DNA of 64,000 nt from Schistocephalus solidus (GCA_017591395.1 WEDG01007650.1:1-64000), one strand, 5' to 3'; positions 42,070 to 55,100 are shown, counted from the stretch's first letter. The notes: generated by a model not told the origin, from the letters alone. Program-made: numbers and translations.

Positions 42070-43815
42070 ATGACTTTAAATCCACACCACGATCAGTGAG
42101 TAGAACGCTGTTGGAGGGTTCTGCAGATAAACATATCTTATTACGCCCATCCAGTCTCCGACAGTTTTCGACGTACGCTACATGTATGAGGTCGCCCACC
42201 TTTGGACTATTTCATCCCAGCGTTATCGCTGTTCAACTTTAGGGACCAGGATACGGCAGTTTATTCTTAGAGCTCCGCTACTACGGTCAGTTGAAATATC
42301 ATCCTGCCAGAGATTAAATGCCGCAATAAATTATTCATCATATATTTGTACTCAGAGGTGTACAGAAAATCATATCCAGACTTTTAGCATATGGTTAGAG
42401 TGAGGGCCGATCTTAAAGGCTTTATAACTGGCATAAAAGGCCATCTGCAGCCCTTACTTACATTCCTTCTGCTCCGCCGTAGCTTTCGACACAGAGGGCT
42501 GTTTTTCTGCCCCCTAAATGTGTCCACAACTGTTCTATGGACCTGATTATTATTTGGGATTCTTGAAACCTGAGAATAAGTCAGCAGGAACACGTTCAGA
42601 GCGCTTCGAATACCTAAGGTGTCTCATCAGAAAGGTTAATGACTTTCCGCTGTGGTCGGTCATGTGTCGATCGATTTATGTCGTGTTTTGGCTGGATCGG
42701 CTTTTTGGTGGATGCGTGATGCGCTCGGCAGCTGCATCCATGATGTCAAAAAAATGGAAAAAAAATGTTCGGTTAAGACTAACTAACTGGGTAAGCGATT
42801 TAAATTTCGAGGTTTTGCATGTAAAACTTGACAACTTTGACCCGAACAAGTTCTCCAAAATACCAACGACAGAATAAATCCTCTTCCAGGGAGTCAGTTT
42901 CCTATTCAAAGTAATCACCATATGTGCTATAAAAATTTCCCATCTGACTTGCAGTACGATCATAACTCGAACATTCGCAAGGATAGCTTATAAAACCCAT
43001 CCCAAAGAAGAAACACGCGAATCTTTTGGTATGAATAACTAAAATGGTTAAATCTAGTGTTAACATCCTAAATATGGCACCCTTCATTCTTCCAAAGCAC
43101 TTTAATTTCTTTTAAAAGTTAGCTAAATACATAAATTGTCGACCAAAAAAGAGAATATGGTATCATCTGATGGATATTTGTCCCCCAAGCACAATTGTAA
43201 TACGCTACTCCCGTACAGTTTCAATGTAAAATACCACTGTAACCCTTTTACTAATGTATTGGCTGCTGTTTCATGATGCGCTCACACTTAGTTAACGCCA
43301 ATTAAAGAATGAAACTGGCTTTATCGTTGTCAGGTAGATAAATTAGCCATCCTTATATGCCACAGAAGTCATTCATTCAATGTAAAGTTCAACAAATATA
43401 GAAAACATGTACGTACTGCACGTAGAAGGTACAGGTATTCAATCAAGTTACAATTATACAATGATGTCAGGAGAAATATTAAGTTGTAAACATATGTGCT
43501 CTTGCGCTAAAAACCAGAAAATAAGAAGAAGAACAAGAATAAATATGCAATTTAAAAATCCCTTTTGCAAAAAAACTAGTTTAAGTATGCAGCAAGGAAT
43601 AATTTGCCATGTATAACAGCTAAAAAATGAAGAAGACTGCATGGCACATGAGGAAAGTAACAGTTCCTTGGAAATTTCCGTCTTCACTTAGAGAAAACCT
43701 TTCAACCGGGGCTTTTCTGGGTGATGGCTCCTGCGAGGGCTCAGGTTCCAATCAAAGAACCAAGTCAGTTTGCGCTACTGAAGAGGTTTTTGTTTCATTT
43801 TGGTGTCGAGGATTC
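42070..43815 (-). repeat. Large dispersed repeat R2, copy b (inverted)
   Basis: Reverse-complement partner of 22050-23490, alignable along nearly its whole length, with about 380 extra bases near 43270-43650. Long frames inside (for example 42518-42877 plus) are not kept in the other copy, so no protein is supported. Unknown family. Confidence 0.75.
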
Positions 43816-44055
43816 TGTACGTCTCGATGACTGAATTTAAGTAATTTATCGTTTACAGGCCAACTTCAAATTCAACATCCTTGTCGCATACTTTGCTAAT
43901 TTGAACTCTTTCATCTAATAGCGTGTCATCATGGTGCTCACGTTTTCCTCCCAAACCCGATCGAATATGCTGTTGTTATTACAAGTAGAAGACAGTTTGT
44001 AATTTTTGTGCTGTAATTGAAGTAAAGTTAAAATTAAAAAAAACTGCAAATATTT
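43816..44055. other. No gene recognised
   Basis: AT-rich spacer. Confidence 0.4.
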
Positions 44056-44247
44056 CTACAAACTATGTAACGATTGCCTTGGCAAGCGGGTAGGGGTACA
44101 GTACAGGACGCTATATAAAACGAAAAATGTCCACAGGAAAGCACTGCTTGTTAAAATCATTTCCTTAATGATTTCTTGTACATCTTTATCGTTATCACTA
44201 ATAGAATTCCTCTCACTGATTTCTTCGTTTACCAGCAAAAACATGTA
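44056..44247 (-). CDS. Candidate terminal exon, unrecognised
   Basis: On the minus strand an acceptor-like TTTTTGAGTCAG is followed by an open frame of 63 codons ending in TAG. The peptide is polar at first (VNEEISERNSISDNDKDVQE) and then hydrophobic (SSAFLWTFFVLYSVLY), consistent with a helix followed by a membrane segment. No known family. Composition is protein-like, but chance is not excluded. Confidence 0.25.
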   Translation of the reverse strand, partial: YMFLLVNEEISERNSISDNDKDVQEIIKEMILTSSAFLWTFFVLYSVLYCTPTRLPRQSLHSL

Positions 44248-44654
44248 CTGACTCAAAAAGTTAAACTTAAACAATTTTACAAGGTTTTCGCGAATAATGC
44301 TGGCCGATAACAGTTAGTGAGGTTTCAATGAAAATTTCGCAAAACCAAAAACGAAAGTTCACACAAATTAAGAGCTGTGTACTGGGGAAAAAATTAAATA
44401 AGTGACACTGGCTAGACAGCTCAGTAGATTTAATCGACCCCGTGAGTTATCAATCAAATTAAAAGGGAAAGAAAGAGTAATATATGGCTAAATTCGACTG
44501 TCATGATGGCCGTGAATGTGGATGTAATTGCAGTTGGTGCCATTGATGGCCAAATCTTTAATCCCAAACCTACGGTCTGTGACCTTTTTCATGAAATTTC
44601 ATGACAGTAATTGAGACAGTCAATCCTGGGCACCTCAATTGCTGGACAATTTAG
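44248..44654. other. No gene recognised
   Basis: AT-rich, nothing seen. Confidence 0.4.
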
Positions 44655-44745
44655 CAGGACAAGATGCGATCACTAGAACAAGAATTTATTGGCCTGGCGT
44701 TTCAGATTCTCACTCGACCCCATTATCAGAGACAGTAGCTTGGTG
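44655..44745 (+). repeat. Dispersed repeat R6, copy b
   Basis: Partner of 28735-28830: GATGCGATCACTAGAACAAG, TGGCCTGGCGTTTCAGATTC, CATTATCAGAGACAGTAGC. Confidence 0.45.
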
Positions 44746-47455
44746 TGGGTGCGTAGTTTAGTACGCATGTGACTGCGTCGCCACTACGTACCTTGTTCCT
44801 CCAGCACCCTTATCTGCCAATGACAATGGGTTCGAGGAAGAATTCCAAGTGTCAGATCAATAAGCTTCTTGTTCCACCGATCACATCTTCTCCTCCTGAA
44901 CCGCTTCGTGGAAGTCTCCTGTTCGCTTCACTCAGTTGCTCTTTTTGTTTATCTGACCACATTTTTCCGGAAAATGTCCCTATTTTGCATGCAGAAGATC
45001 TTTAGAAAGAGGTTTATCTGTCAAAATGTTTACATATTGCAGCAGAAATTGACTTTACCTTATATCAGAGCAGTTTCCTTTCCTAATAGCCAGCCTCGCC
45101 CGAATTTGCGCATCCGCGCGCGGTTATCTATGAGATGAGATTAGCCTACGCTGACAAATATTTCTATGTCTAACTTCCCGTACTCGAAAATTACATTTTC
45201 TCTACGTAAATAACATGAAACAAGGTGTAAAGAAGCAAGATATTTTGAGCAACGCAGCAGCTTTATTTATTTTACAAATCCAGATTTGTAAAGCTGTGTG
45301 CTCTGATGCCTTAAAACGCAATAATAGAAACTAATCTGTTTAAACATCCCTAGATTTGAAAGGCTTTTTTGAATACTCGAATATCTTCCTGTGAATTAGC
45401 TCTCCACAAAATCCCAGGTTGTGGCTGAAACATGTGGTAAGATAAATGTGGGAAGACTTAGTTTTGAGAATTCATTATCTTTGAACAGAACGCGCAGAAG
45501 AGTATCAGTTTTCAAAATTTCTTAGTATTTAGATGAACTGTCCGTAGCTTTATAGGAAAAAAATATTGCGCAGAAGGATCAAAGAGCAAAGTAAGGTTTT
45601 TTCATTTGCAGGAGAAAATATATCACTAATTTCCAGGAAATTGAAAAACTGGACTAACGTCCCAAATGTTACTCTTGAAAAATAGTCAAAGTAGGCAGAA
45701 ATCCGTCAGGAAAATGCCTGGTAAGAGCGCTTTTAAAAGAAATAAGTTCTACGAAAAATCTTTTTAATTGATCTGAGCCAGATTTATTTCCGAAAATTGT
45801 TGCGACAGTTAACCTTTCTTCGAGGTAAGGTTTTATGCTTAGGTGAGTCCTTAAATGTGATCTGGACAACCGTTTTCACAAATACAGACTATCAAGTACT
45901 CACTTCCTCAGGAAACGCTTTTAAGAAGTAGCTTTTTGCAAAAGTTTTGAAAACACACAGCCAAAGCTTCATTCATGGGCAACCGCTCGAAAACACTGAA
46001 CATCGAGAGATATTTACCACTATTTCAAGAACGATGTTAAACGCATTGTAACCCAACCACAGAAATACCTATAAAACAATGCGAAAAAAGGAATCTCCTC
46101 TCAATTTAAACAAAATAGCATCTTTATGATTGTCTCTGAACAGTCTTTGTAAATTTCTTCATCACTGACAGGAAAAAGTTTATTCATTGACGACCCAATT
46201 GGCAAAATCGAACGAAAAACTGTTATTCTTTGTCAGTCCCATCTCAACTAGTGGGAAAACGAAAACAATACAACCAGTTCTCGTGATACCCTGTAGGCGT
46301 CTATAGTCAAAAGGTAAGTTATTTGCCAGCGTCTACAAGGGCTATTACACCAACTCGGAAGTGACCGTTATGCGTGAACTGCTCCAAGTGACTGTTGCAT
46401 ATTATTATTAAATTTTGCATGGACAGACCTTCTTTAGCACGAGGGGAAAGCAGATTATCTTAAGCATACCCAAATGAAATAAACAGGTATTTATGGCAAG
46501 TAAATACTACACAATCTTATAGCAGCTTTAGCAAGCTGCCCTGATCGTAGGACCGTATCAGGATATGCCATTTTAGGTTTTCAGGCAAATGAACGCACTG
46601 ACGGCTGCATACAGAGGTGTCAGCTACTTCCAGGGTACAATTCAGCTACAGGAGATTGTTCTCTTACCGTACAGATGAAAACGTAGCCAGGGTCAATGAG
46701 GCTAACCTCTTACGTCACATTGGCGGGATTCGACATCCTGGCAGATTTTGGTCTGAAACGACAATTGCCGGGAGAAAGGAGTCAATTTTGCCTGTTATTT
46801 GGAGGCGTTAAACAAGTGCTGTGACCTGTGGGTCTAAGAACAATTAGCTTTCAAAATTTCTCGAAAAACGCATCTGTTCGTAAATTAAACGAGATTCAGA
46901 TTGATTAGTGGAACAGGTGAAAGTACTTTGCCCTTACAGAAGTGCTGGAACCCGCTGCACACACTAAACCGAACTGACGGTATTTCGTACAAAATGACTA
47001 TACACTTGCAAATATGGGTAAAATGGACTCTTTGAAAGATGACGCAAAGTCAGAACAAAGCTAGTAGGAGTGACGCATCGTCACTGCCAAAAAACTTTCC
47101 TTAAAATGCCTCTTTACAGTAAGGGGAAGCATAATTCGTCGGGCTTTTTTATTCGGGCTGCCGATGTACAGTCTTAATTGCCTATTATACTTTCTGGCTG
47201 GACTTTCTAAGAGAGGGTCCAGAAAAAATCTTTTTTAAAAAAATTAACACCATTGAAAACAACCACATCATCCAATAAAAGGTAATTAATTATGGTTTAA
47301 AATGCCACATTACCTACGCGTAGTCATTGACTTCGAGGACTTACTTCAAAAAGGTTCAGCTAAACTGAAGAGAAAGTGCGTAACTTTTTTCCACAAACCT
47401 TTTCATTTAGGTTTTTTTTAGTAGAGATGGTTATTAACAATGCCAACATCAGACA
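44746..47455. other. AT-rich DNA, no gene recognised
   Basis: Short plus frames at 44769-45138 and 46617-46811 have no family features. No named repeat found. Confidence 0.4.
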
Positions 47456-47885
47456 AGGGAGAGTAAAGTGGTCATTTATTACTTAGTAGCTGTCATCAGC
47501 CATTCATACACAAACCATGGTGTTTGCTCCACCCGAGGATAGAACTGCTTACCTGTTCAACGTTTCAACCATTGAACCAGGGGTTCGTTGTCTTGCCGGT
47601 TAAGATCGTAAATGTTGACTGCTTTCGTTGATGAACGCTCACCGATCGTTAAGGGAACCCACTTGAGCAACTCTTTCTCGGGGCTCATCCTCGACTACCG
47701 TCAGCAACCGCACATTGACTAGTACTATAAGAGGCAGATTAATAATGCCGACAAAGCCACGGGAGACTAGAATGACCATTTCTGGCTCATTAGCCGTCAT
47801 CAGCCAGTCCTAGCAAACCCCAGGTGGTGATCCTCCAAGGCTTTAACCAACGACCTGTTGATCAGGCGTCCAGCGATCTAATCAT
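47456..47885 (-). mobile_element. tRNA-headed SINE tandem pair
   Basis: Two minus-strand units head to tail. Unit 1 has a decayed hammerhead ending at 47505, head side GGTGTTTGCTCCACCCGAGG and CCATTGAACCAGGGG, and AACGCTCACCGATCGTTAAG at 47634. Unit 2 has the hammerhead at 47765-47809 and the head up to about 47885. Equivalent points of the two hammerheads lie 304 bp apart. Confidence 0.75.
47765..47809 (-). ncRNA. Hammerhead ribozyme motif in SINE
   Basis: Minus strand: GACTGG, CTGATGA, CGGCTAATGAGCCA, GAAA, TGGTCAT, T, CTAGTC. Core complete. Stem I pairs with one G-T. Stem III is self-complementary with one G-T. A C/A mismatch at the stem II base remains. Confidence 0.6.
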
Positions 47886-48104
47886 TGAGTTCAAATAAGT
47901 TCGGCTAATCTAAAGTGAAACTGTCCCTTGTAACAGGAGCATTTTTATTTAAGGTGTTTTTAGTCGAAATGGTTATGTTACTTGCAACTTTGCTGTCAAA
48001 ACAGAACGATTGAATCGAAAGCATGTGCAAAATCGTATATTTGAAGTATAAGTTCCCATCGCAAGCATGACCTACATTTATGGTTACCTCCTGGTTGAGG
48101 ACCA

Positions 48105-48600
48105 ATGGACCAACCCACTATATTTCGCACAGTGAGTCACAAGCTTCGAACCGGTTCACAACGTGGGGCTAAACAACGAGGCAAGCAGCAGCTGCGAGTG
48201 TTACAGCATGAAGCATGCAAAAACACCACAGATGCCAACCCGGCCGACTTCACTGCAGACTTTGAAACTATGTTTGTGAGAAATTCAGCAACCAACGATA
48301 AAAAAAACGCAGTCTGACGATGTTTCACCTCGTGGCAGCTGGTGTGTAGACCAACCCGCTTTTATCAGCAGAGTGATACAAAAAAGATGTGAAACGAACT
48401 GATAAAGCACAACAAAATTACAATTCTGACCGTTGATAAGGGACGAATAACTGTCGCAATGAATCGTGAGGACCAAATGAGAAAGCCGAAGCTCTACTTT
48501 GATGATGGTGATGATGATGATGATGATGATGATGAGGATGGTGATGATGATGATGATGATGATGATAATGATGATGATGGAGACTTTGCAAACTAGCAGG
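48105..48600 (+). pseudogene. Penelope-like element, N-terminal RT region
   Basis: One frame from 48105 reads, through stops at 48318 and 48393, to NKITILTVDKGRITVAMNRE (48411-48470), the strongly conserved PLE block IVILPADKGRxTVVMDRxDY. QMRKPKLYFDD follows, matching the K-A-x-x-LLDD end of that block. At the acidic end the reading frame runs into a (GAT)n microsatellite giving about 20 Asp codons, and the frame closes soon after. Upstream Lys/Arg/Gln-rich and CKNTTDANPADFTADFET-type residues fit the PLE N-terminus. Catalytic RT boxes are absent. Confidence 0.65.
48500..48582. repeat. (GAT)n microsatellite inside PLE frame
   Basis: GAT triplets with GGT, GAG and AAT interruptions. It keeps the PLE reading frame and encodes poly-Asp. 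Confidence 0.9.
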
Positions 48601-49930
48601 ACTCACAAACCAACGCAGTAGCTGGTCCTTTGAATAAGTAACGTACAGAATACAGAGCCCCGCACAGTCACCTTTGGACTTCCGTCACTGACGGTTGATT
48701 AGTCCTTATCCCTTTAACTGTTGCTTGTTTCTTTCACCGTCTTTAGCTCTGACGAAGTACTCCACTGAAAGTTCGAAAGCTCTGAGGAATAAGGAAATTA
48801 TTCCGGCCGTCAATAAAGTCTTCTTCCCGGCTTATAGCAATGAAAGTGGCATGCCGTGCAGGTCAGCCTCTGGCTGCTTGATTTCTTCTTAATTCGCTAC
48901 ATTGGCCTTCTGGTGGATATTTGACGGTGCTGAAGGTTGCTTATGATAGTAACCAGTACCAAAATTAAAGTAAGGAATTGATCAGCTTAAGGTTGGCGAG
49001 ACCGACAAGTCAGTTGCATTTTTTTCCCAGGATGTGCAGCCAATCCTTAACCTATAGTGAGTCAAATAGGCTCCTTGAAACGTCAGCAACCAACGAAATT
49101 GTTCTAATTAGTTATTGCTCCTCAGCTTATTCTGAGCTGTCAAATTTTCCAACCGGTGCATGCAACATTTTTTTTTCCCTATACATCAGATTTTCTATCT
49201 AATGAAAGGTTAATGGAAATTCTGAAACGTGTTTTTGATTCACAAAGATTGCTTAAGTAATGTTGTCTTATTAATTTTCGTGCGTGCGGCAAGAGAACAA
49301 ACTGTTTTTCCGCCACCAGGAAAATATATGTCATGTCAAAAAATGAATACTTAAGTAATATGAATTTTTCCCATAAATTATAAATGTCCTTAAAAATTCA
49401 ACTAAATTTTACAGAAAAGATGAACAAACGTGTTATTTCGTGCTGTTATCGGGCAATGAATTACGTCTTTTCAAATTCTATTCTTGCAGAGAGAATAGTG
49501 TGGGTTTCAAAGAAAGTCTTCTTATTCACAAATAAGTCTGAACCAAAACAGCCGTTACATTTTAATTTATCGTTTTCAGTCTACTAATTGCCGTCTAATG
49601 AGAATCATACATGTCTCTACAACATGAGGACAACGTCCTACAGTGATCGTAAAACTTCACAATGGAAGTAATTCATGTTTGTACTTTACAGGCAGAAATA
49701 ATAAAAATGTGAAGAGACATTTCACGGTCCAAAGAGTCCTCATAATCAGTTAAATTGCAAGATTAAAATTACCCTTTTTAATTATAACATTTAAAGCTAA
49801 CAGCTTTATGCGTGTATTCAAAAATATATTTTAAGTTATATAGATATTTAAAAATTAGTGTGAACAACGCGTAGATACTTTTTTTATAGCGTATATATTT
49901 TTGAAGGTGATTGGAAAGCAGATCGTTAAA
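48601..49930. other. AT-rich DNA, no gene recognised
   Basis: 48745-48800 (CTGACGAAGTACTCCACTG, GTTCGAAAGCTCTGAGGAA) resembles 3' ends of retroelements in flatworms, possibly the end of the PLE to the left, but this is from memory. Short frames only. Confidence 0.35.
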
Positions 49931-50005
49931 AAGCTAGTGGCCCAGCGATAGGACATGGGACCTTGGTTAGATCTTGGGTTCAAGGACGAAGCTGGGTACT
50001 CCTTG
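49931..50005 (+). repeat. tRNA-like remnant
   Basis: GCTAGTGGCCCAGCGATAGG and later TTGGGTTCAAGG resemble degenerate A and B boxes about 40 bases apart. Stems do not close, so at most an old tRNA-derived SINE of another family. Confidence 0.3.
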
Positions 50006-50109
50006 AATAAAATCTAGCGTAAGAACACCTACACTCTGCGGGGGTTCTTATTCCCCTGCGTTACCGGCCCGCTCTTTTCAAAAGGTAGCCTGAGAAAACC
50101 TGCTACATT

Positions 50110-50520
50110 TTCATTGAAAAGCACCCACTAAGCGAAATGGAACTCACTTCTATCGTTCTGCCTTGGGACTCACTCCCGAGCCCCGCTAGCTGCCGCATAG
50201 CGGTTAGTAGTCGTAAAGGCAGATAAAAAATGCCGACGAAGACAAGGGAGATTGAAATGGCAATTTCTGCCATATTAGCCGTCATCAGCCAGTCAAAAAC
50301 AACACCAGGTGGAGCCCCAGCTGAGGCTCAATCCCGCGACCTGTTGATCAGATGTCCAACGCTGTAACCATTGAGCTATGGGTTTGTTGTCTTGTTGGTT
50401 TAAATAGTTGATGAACGCTTACAAATCGCTAACAGAACTCACACTTACTGTTTTTTCTTGGGACTCACTCTGGAACTCCGCCAGCAGCTGCACAACGGTT
50501 AGTAGTAGTAAGGGCCGATA
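50110..50520 (-). mobile_element. tRNA-headed SINE with hammerhead motif (minus unit)
   Basis: Minus unit with CCCGAGCCCCGCTAGCTGCC (tail), hammerhead block 50250-50294, B-box side CTCAATCCCGCGACC and A-box side CATTGAGCTATGGG. A further minus tail follows (AACGCTTACAAATCGCTAAC at 50416). After 50520 the orientation flips. Confidence 0.75.
50250..50294 (-). ncRNA. Hammerhead ribozyme motif in SINE
   Basis: Minus strand: GACTGG, CTGATGA, CGGCTAATATGGCA, GAAA, TTGCCAT, T, TCAATC. The core is complete. Stem I has one mismatch next to the cleavage site and one G-T; stem III now has mismatches when self-paired. Probably weak or inactive. Confidence 0.5.
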
Positions 50521-50625
50521 AACATTTCCATTATGTTACTGACTGGCTGATGATGACTGATGAACCAGCAATGGCCATTCAATTCTCCCCTGTCTTTACG
50601 GGCAATTTTCATCTAACTGTCTGAT
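50521..50625 (+). mobile_element. SINE body fragment, inverted to the preceding unit
   Basis: Plus-strand GACTGG (50541), CTGATGA, TGACTGATGAACCA, GCAA, TGGCCAT, T, CAATTC, then CTCCCCTGTCTTTACGGG. GAAA is mutated to GCAA. It forms an inverted pair with the unit on its left. Confidence 0.65.
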
Positions 50626-53439
50626 TATTTGGCTGAAATTGGAACAGATTAAGACTCTAGCTCTACCGTTAATAACCGGGTCCTTAATCAAATGTCGGTT
50701 AGATTTCGGTTGACAAGGGTTGTGACAGCACAGTAACCCGCGGATAAATTTTTCATTAAACGGATTTTTGTCCGGAATTGTAAGCACACATGAAGGACGG
50801 TGCGTGGTTTTCAATCCTCTTCCCACCACATATGCACTGTAACGCACTTTAAACGAGCATTCGATACCTTAGTTACTCACCTTTGATATATTTCAAATGG
50901 GCAAGTGCTCAAAATAATAGTCTGTGCAGCAATAGCTACAGTAAATATGCTATATAATGAAATTCAAACTGAAAAGGAAATATCAGTATTGTAGGGCAAA
51001 CACTAAGTATCCTAGGCGTATAATCCCAAATTATTTCAATCATTTCAGGATGCTGGCTTTCACGAGAACTTCTCAACCGTCTGTGTAAACAACACTCTGG
51101 AAAAATGAGTATGTAAGTAGTAAGAATTGTATCATTGATTTTCGTTGCCCTTATAAATTCAAGTATATTTTATAGAAAACCCGCACAAAACTTATTTCTT
51201 GTCCTCATTTGGTAGAAACTAACACCCTTTTCCAATTTTACATTTGAAGAAGGGATAACCTTCCCTTAAAAAACTAGTTAATTACTTAATAACTTTGAAC
51301 TCGACCGGATATTACATTTGCATCGAGGGTTTCCAAACTACATGCCGGTATACATTTCGTTTACGGGAAATCATGCACTTCTATACGTTCCGACAAAGAC
51401 ATCACTTAGTACTCATCAAAGTATTCTATGCACCACAACTATGTTGTATACTATAGATAAGACAAATTAATGGAGAGATATGGTGCGTTATAAATGTACA
51501 TTGACGTCCTTAAAAATCTCCTAATTATAAACATTTTAAAACCGTTATGTACCCTTTCTTCAAGCATGAAATTTAAAGAAGACATAATATGCTACCAAAG
51601 GAGAACAGGTAAGGGTTTTATTGTGTACGCTTTCTTTAAAATAGGTTGACATTTATTCGGTCATCTAAAATCAATGAGGAAAATTCATACTGCTTATGTG
51701 GTCATTTATACAGGATGTGGTGTTTGTAGGTGGGTGAAAAGAAACTCGTTCAAATGACAGCAGTTTGACGTGACTGAAATATTTCTGGATTACGCTGCAA
51801 TTGATTAATTTTATTCAAATATAAAACGCATTTTCGAATTTCAGTTAACACTTCATAAGGTAGTAAATCTAGTGTACTTACTAAATACGCAACTTATTCA
51901 CGCAAAGTTTCAAGGAGATGCAAAAAAATTCATTTTGTCTGTTGGTTACAGTATATAGAGTAGAATCTTCGGTTAAAATATCGGCCAACCCTTCAAAAAT
52001 GATCTTTTTTGTGAAGAAAATGGTGGAAGACTAATGAGCACCTGCAATCACGTTCCGTTAACTTCTGGCGGCTGATATCCTCATGCAGTAGATCAAATGG
52101 TGCGTTGGTCGTGGCCAAAATCCGCTTGAAATAATTACAAAAAATTAAACACAAAAATGTCTCCAATTAAATCTAGGTCCATCCGAATCGCATATGGAAT
52201 GTCTCTTAAAGTTGAGAAGGGGTACGACGGTGGGATCATGATACTTCCACCGTTGCAAACGACGATATCTGGACATGCGTACATCCCACCATACTTTGCC
52301 TTTACTTAAACGGTTCCAGTAACAATATTGGCAGGAAAGGCGGGGATGGTATCGAATGCATTGGCTAACAGAACTAAATCGTCCGTCTAGGCGTGCCAAG
52401 CACGGCATGGTTCACGCACGATATACCACGTTTTCACGAAAAGTGGCATCTCGGATTTAAAATACCTGGGTGTCATAGGGATAAAACTTTTATGAAGCCA
52501 ATGCGTCTAACTCCAGTTTTCTGAAGGCGTACAAAGCACTGGCTTACATCTGACCCTGTAGCACAAATATGCGGATAGGACGTTTGCATGATCCAACATT
52601 CTAGGTCAGCGCTTTACATCATTATATATTTTCTAAATTCTCCTAATTCTTCCATATGTGCGCTATTATTCACCATGAACTATCACGCCGTGCTACACTT
52701 ATTTGCCTAAATATGTGTCTACTAAGCAGGTGATCAAAACAATCGTCCGTCCACCGCATCCATGTTAATTAATGTGCTAATAAATCGCATAGAGCTTCAT
52801 TTAACGAAAGGTTTTCTACGATCTGGGCAGATCATGAGCAAAATCTGCCACTATTGATTTGAAAATTGTGGATTATTCACGAAAACTTGAGTAACCCTGG
52901 GCAACGATTTCAGCCCGATAGGGCCAGTAAATGCTCCGCTGAGTGATAAGTAAGTTTCACTTTGAGGCCGGCTTATCTACACGCCGTCTCCCAACACCTA
53001 TTACACCGAAATTGCGATACCGTCAAGGTCATGCCAAAGAGTCTGCTGCCTTTAAAAAAGGAAACTGATCGGTTTCTGGGACTGCAGAAACTTTAAACTT
53101 CACAACTTAATTTTCAATAGAAGGCTATTTTTACTGCTTCATTTTCAATTAGTTTGATTTCTTGCTGTTTTCCTATTTTTTACGGACGGATTCAGGAACC
53201 ATTCAGCAATCTCAAACTATGAAAATACTGATATCGTTTCCTGACCATTTTCCGCCACTTACAAGTGAACAGTTAGAGTGTGCGTATTTTGTCGCTGCTA
53301 GGGCACTGCATTAAATCAGGTTCGTCATTATTCTATTATGCATGGATCCGTTGCCGGTAAATGTCCTCGACAAACACGCAGCCTAGGTAAGAACACATCA
53401 GGCGTCATCCGGATGTGCAACCATAACAACTGACTCACC
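50626..53439. other. AT-rich DNA, no gene recognised
   Basis: Longest plain stretch of the window. Short frames only, and no LINE, SINE or PLE words were seen. Confidence 0.45.
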
Positions 53440-53860
53440 CGCGGATGTCGTGGCAGGCTCAGGGATAGACTCACACTGCTCTACCCCGGCATCAGATGGC
53501 TGACTGGCTTGAGCAGGTGTCCGGGCGTGGGAAGAAATAGTGTCCCGCGGCATCCAGCGCATCTTTCTCACAATAAAAACACATGCTGCGCCTGCACTAA
53601 AAGCCATGGCTTGAAGGGCTGCCGACTGAGACGGGATACTTGGGTACTCCACTCAGGACGGCGTCTCAGGCTGCAAAGGTTGCTTCTTGATGTGACACTC
53701 TACTGGCTGATGAGCCAACCCGCTTTCTCGTCGAAAACGCGTGGCACCCGATGCCGCCTCTGAGTTTCTTGACTCTGTCTTGACACCGGACCCAGGTGGG
53801 GCACGAGGATGGGGGCGGTGAGGTCGTGGGGAAAATGCTGCGCAGGTCTACTGTCATTAC
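53440..53860 (+). mobile_element. LINE 3' module, solo copy
   Basis: GATGGCTGACTGGCTTGAGC, CAGCGCATCTTTCTCAC, AAAAGCCATGGCTTGAAGGG, GGTTGCTTCTTGATGTGACA, TTTCTTGACTCTGTCTTGAC and ACCGGACCCAGGTGGGGCA follow the module order. The far 3' end is missing or replaced near 53860. Confidence 0.6.
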
Positions 53861-55040
53861 TATCATTACTGTCATTACTTACTTTTCCGCCACTGCGCTA
53901 ACCTAGCTAGGGTGCGCATAGCGGATATCGTCGGAAACGATTGTCACCCTGTCGCCCAATGAAAGGTGTTTTCATGCCTCAGTCAGCGCGGAATTTGGAG
54001 GTCCGGTCTTCACCCAAAAATGCCCGAGTTCATACGTCAGGTATTGTCCAGATTAGGATCTCCATCAAAGATTTCCAGCTGATCCACTTTTTTAAAACTC
54101 GGTGGCCTTTGTGGACTTCAGAGATAGGATAGCAGGGGTGCAGTTCGAGTGTTGGCAGTCCTACTTATCCCTAATCTACGAGGTCCAGACTGACAGGCGT
54201 AATTTTATTCGGGTTAAGGTCAATTTATCTCCTCCACCTCCTGCAGCTAATGGAATCAACCACTGCTGATAGAGTATGCAGACCGCCAAAGCGGGTTTTC
54301 TTGAGCAGTCGATCTAGAACTGGCATTTGAATGGACATTTTGGCTGATTTCAATAGTTCAGCTAACCTGTTTCAATTGGTTCAGCGTATCAATTGATCCA
54401 AATGTGGCTGAATTCAGAGTTCTTCTTTTGATCCTCGTATATAGGGTGGCTAGAGTCCTGTTTGTGCTCAAACCGCACCAGTGCTCTCGCGAACTTGAAG
54501 CTCACCGCGGCCGCCGATATGCTTCACAATCGGCCATGTTGAATTATGCAAAACTGACAAAAATTCCAGTTTTAAGCGCCGACAAAATGTTCATGATTCC
54601 TTGTGGTGCTTGAAATTACGCAAAAAAACCCAATAAATTCTCTGCTTTTCTCGCTGAAGAATGAGGACGCCACCTTAAAAGACGAGGGCAGAATATAAGT
54701 CAGTCATTTATAAAGGAAATAATAAGGCTTTGAAAGGGTTTATAATGCAACCCACCGCGAGACTGAACAGTTTGTTTAAGTGGAGTGACTATACTCACTT
54801 TGGCACGGACCCAGGAGTGGGTTGGTGTGATCGAGTGTCGGTGAAGATGCTGGTGTCCCCTTCCTTATTCAATCAGTGACCCCCACACCCGTACCTTTCG
54901 CCATTGCAGATCGCATCACTTTTTCTTCTACTCAATGTCAGTATTTCCACGTGCTACCCCTGCAGTTGCCTACAGGGCTGCGATCCCGACCGTTAATCCA
55001 ACGTACGCGAGAGAATACCCCCACTCCAGATGTGATATTA
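53861..55040. other. No gene recognised
   Basis: Short frames only; no named repeat. Confidence 0.4.
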
Positions 55041-55044
55041 TATA

Positions 55045-55100
55045 GTAGTAGTAGTAGAAGTAGTAGTAGTAGTATTCGTAGTAGTAGTAGTATAAGTAGT
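55045..55100. repeat. (AGT)n microsatellite
   Basis: AGT/TAG triplets with a few changes. Confidence 0.9.

Noticed and set aside
42518..42877. 119-codon plus frame inside repeat R2
   Set aside because: The matching stretch of the other copy (22650-23000) does not keep the frame, so it is a chance frame in a non-coding repeat.
53700..53750. CTGATGA followed by GAAA in the LINE module
   Set aside because: No stem II or stem III can form, and other module copies lack both boxes.
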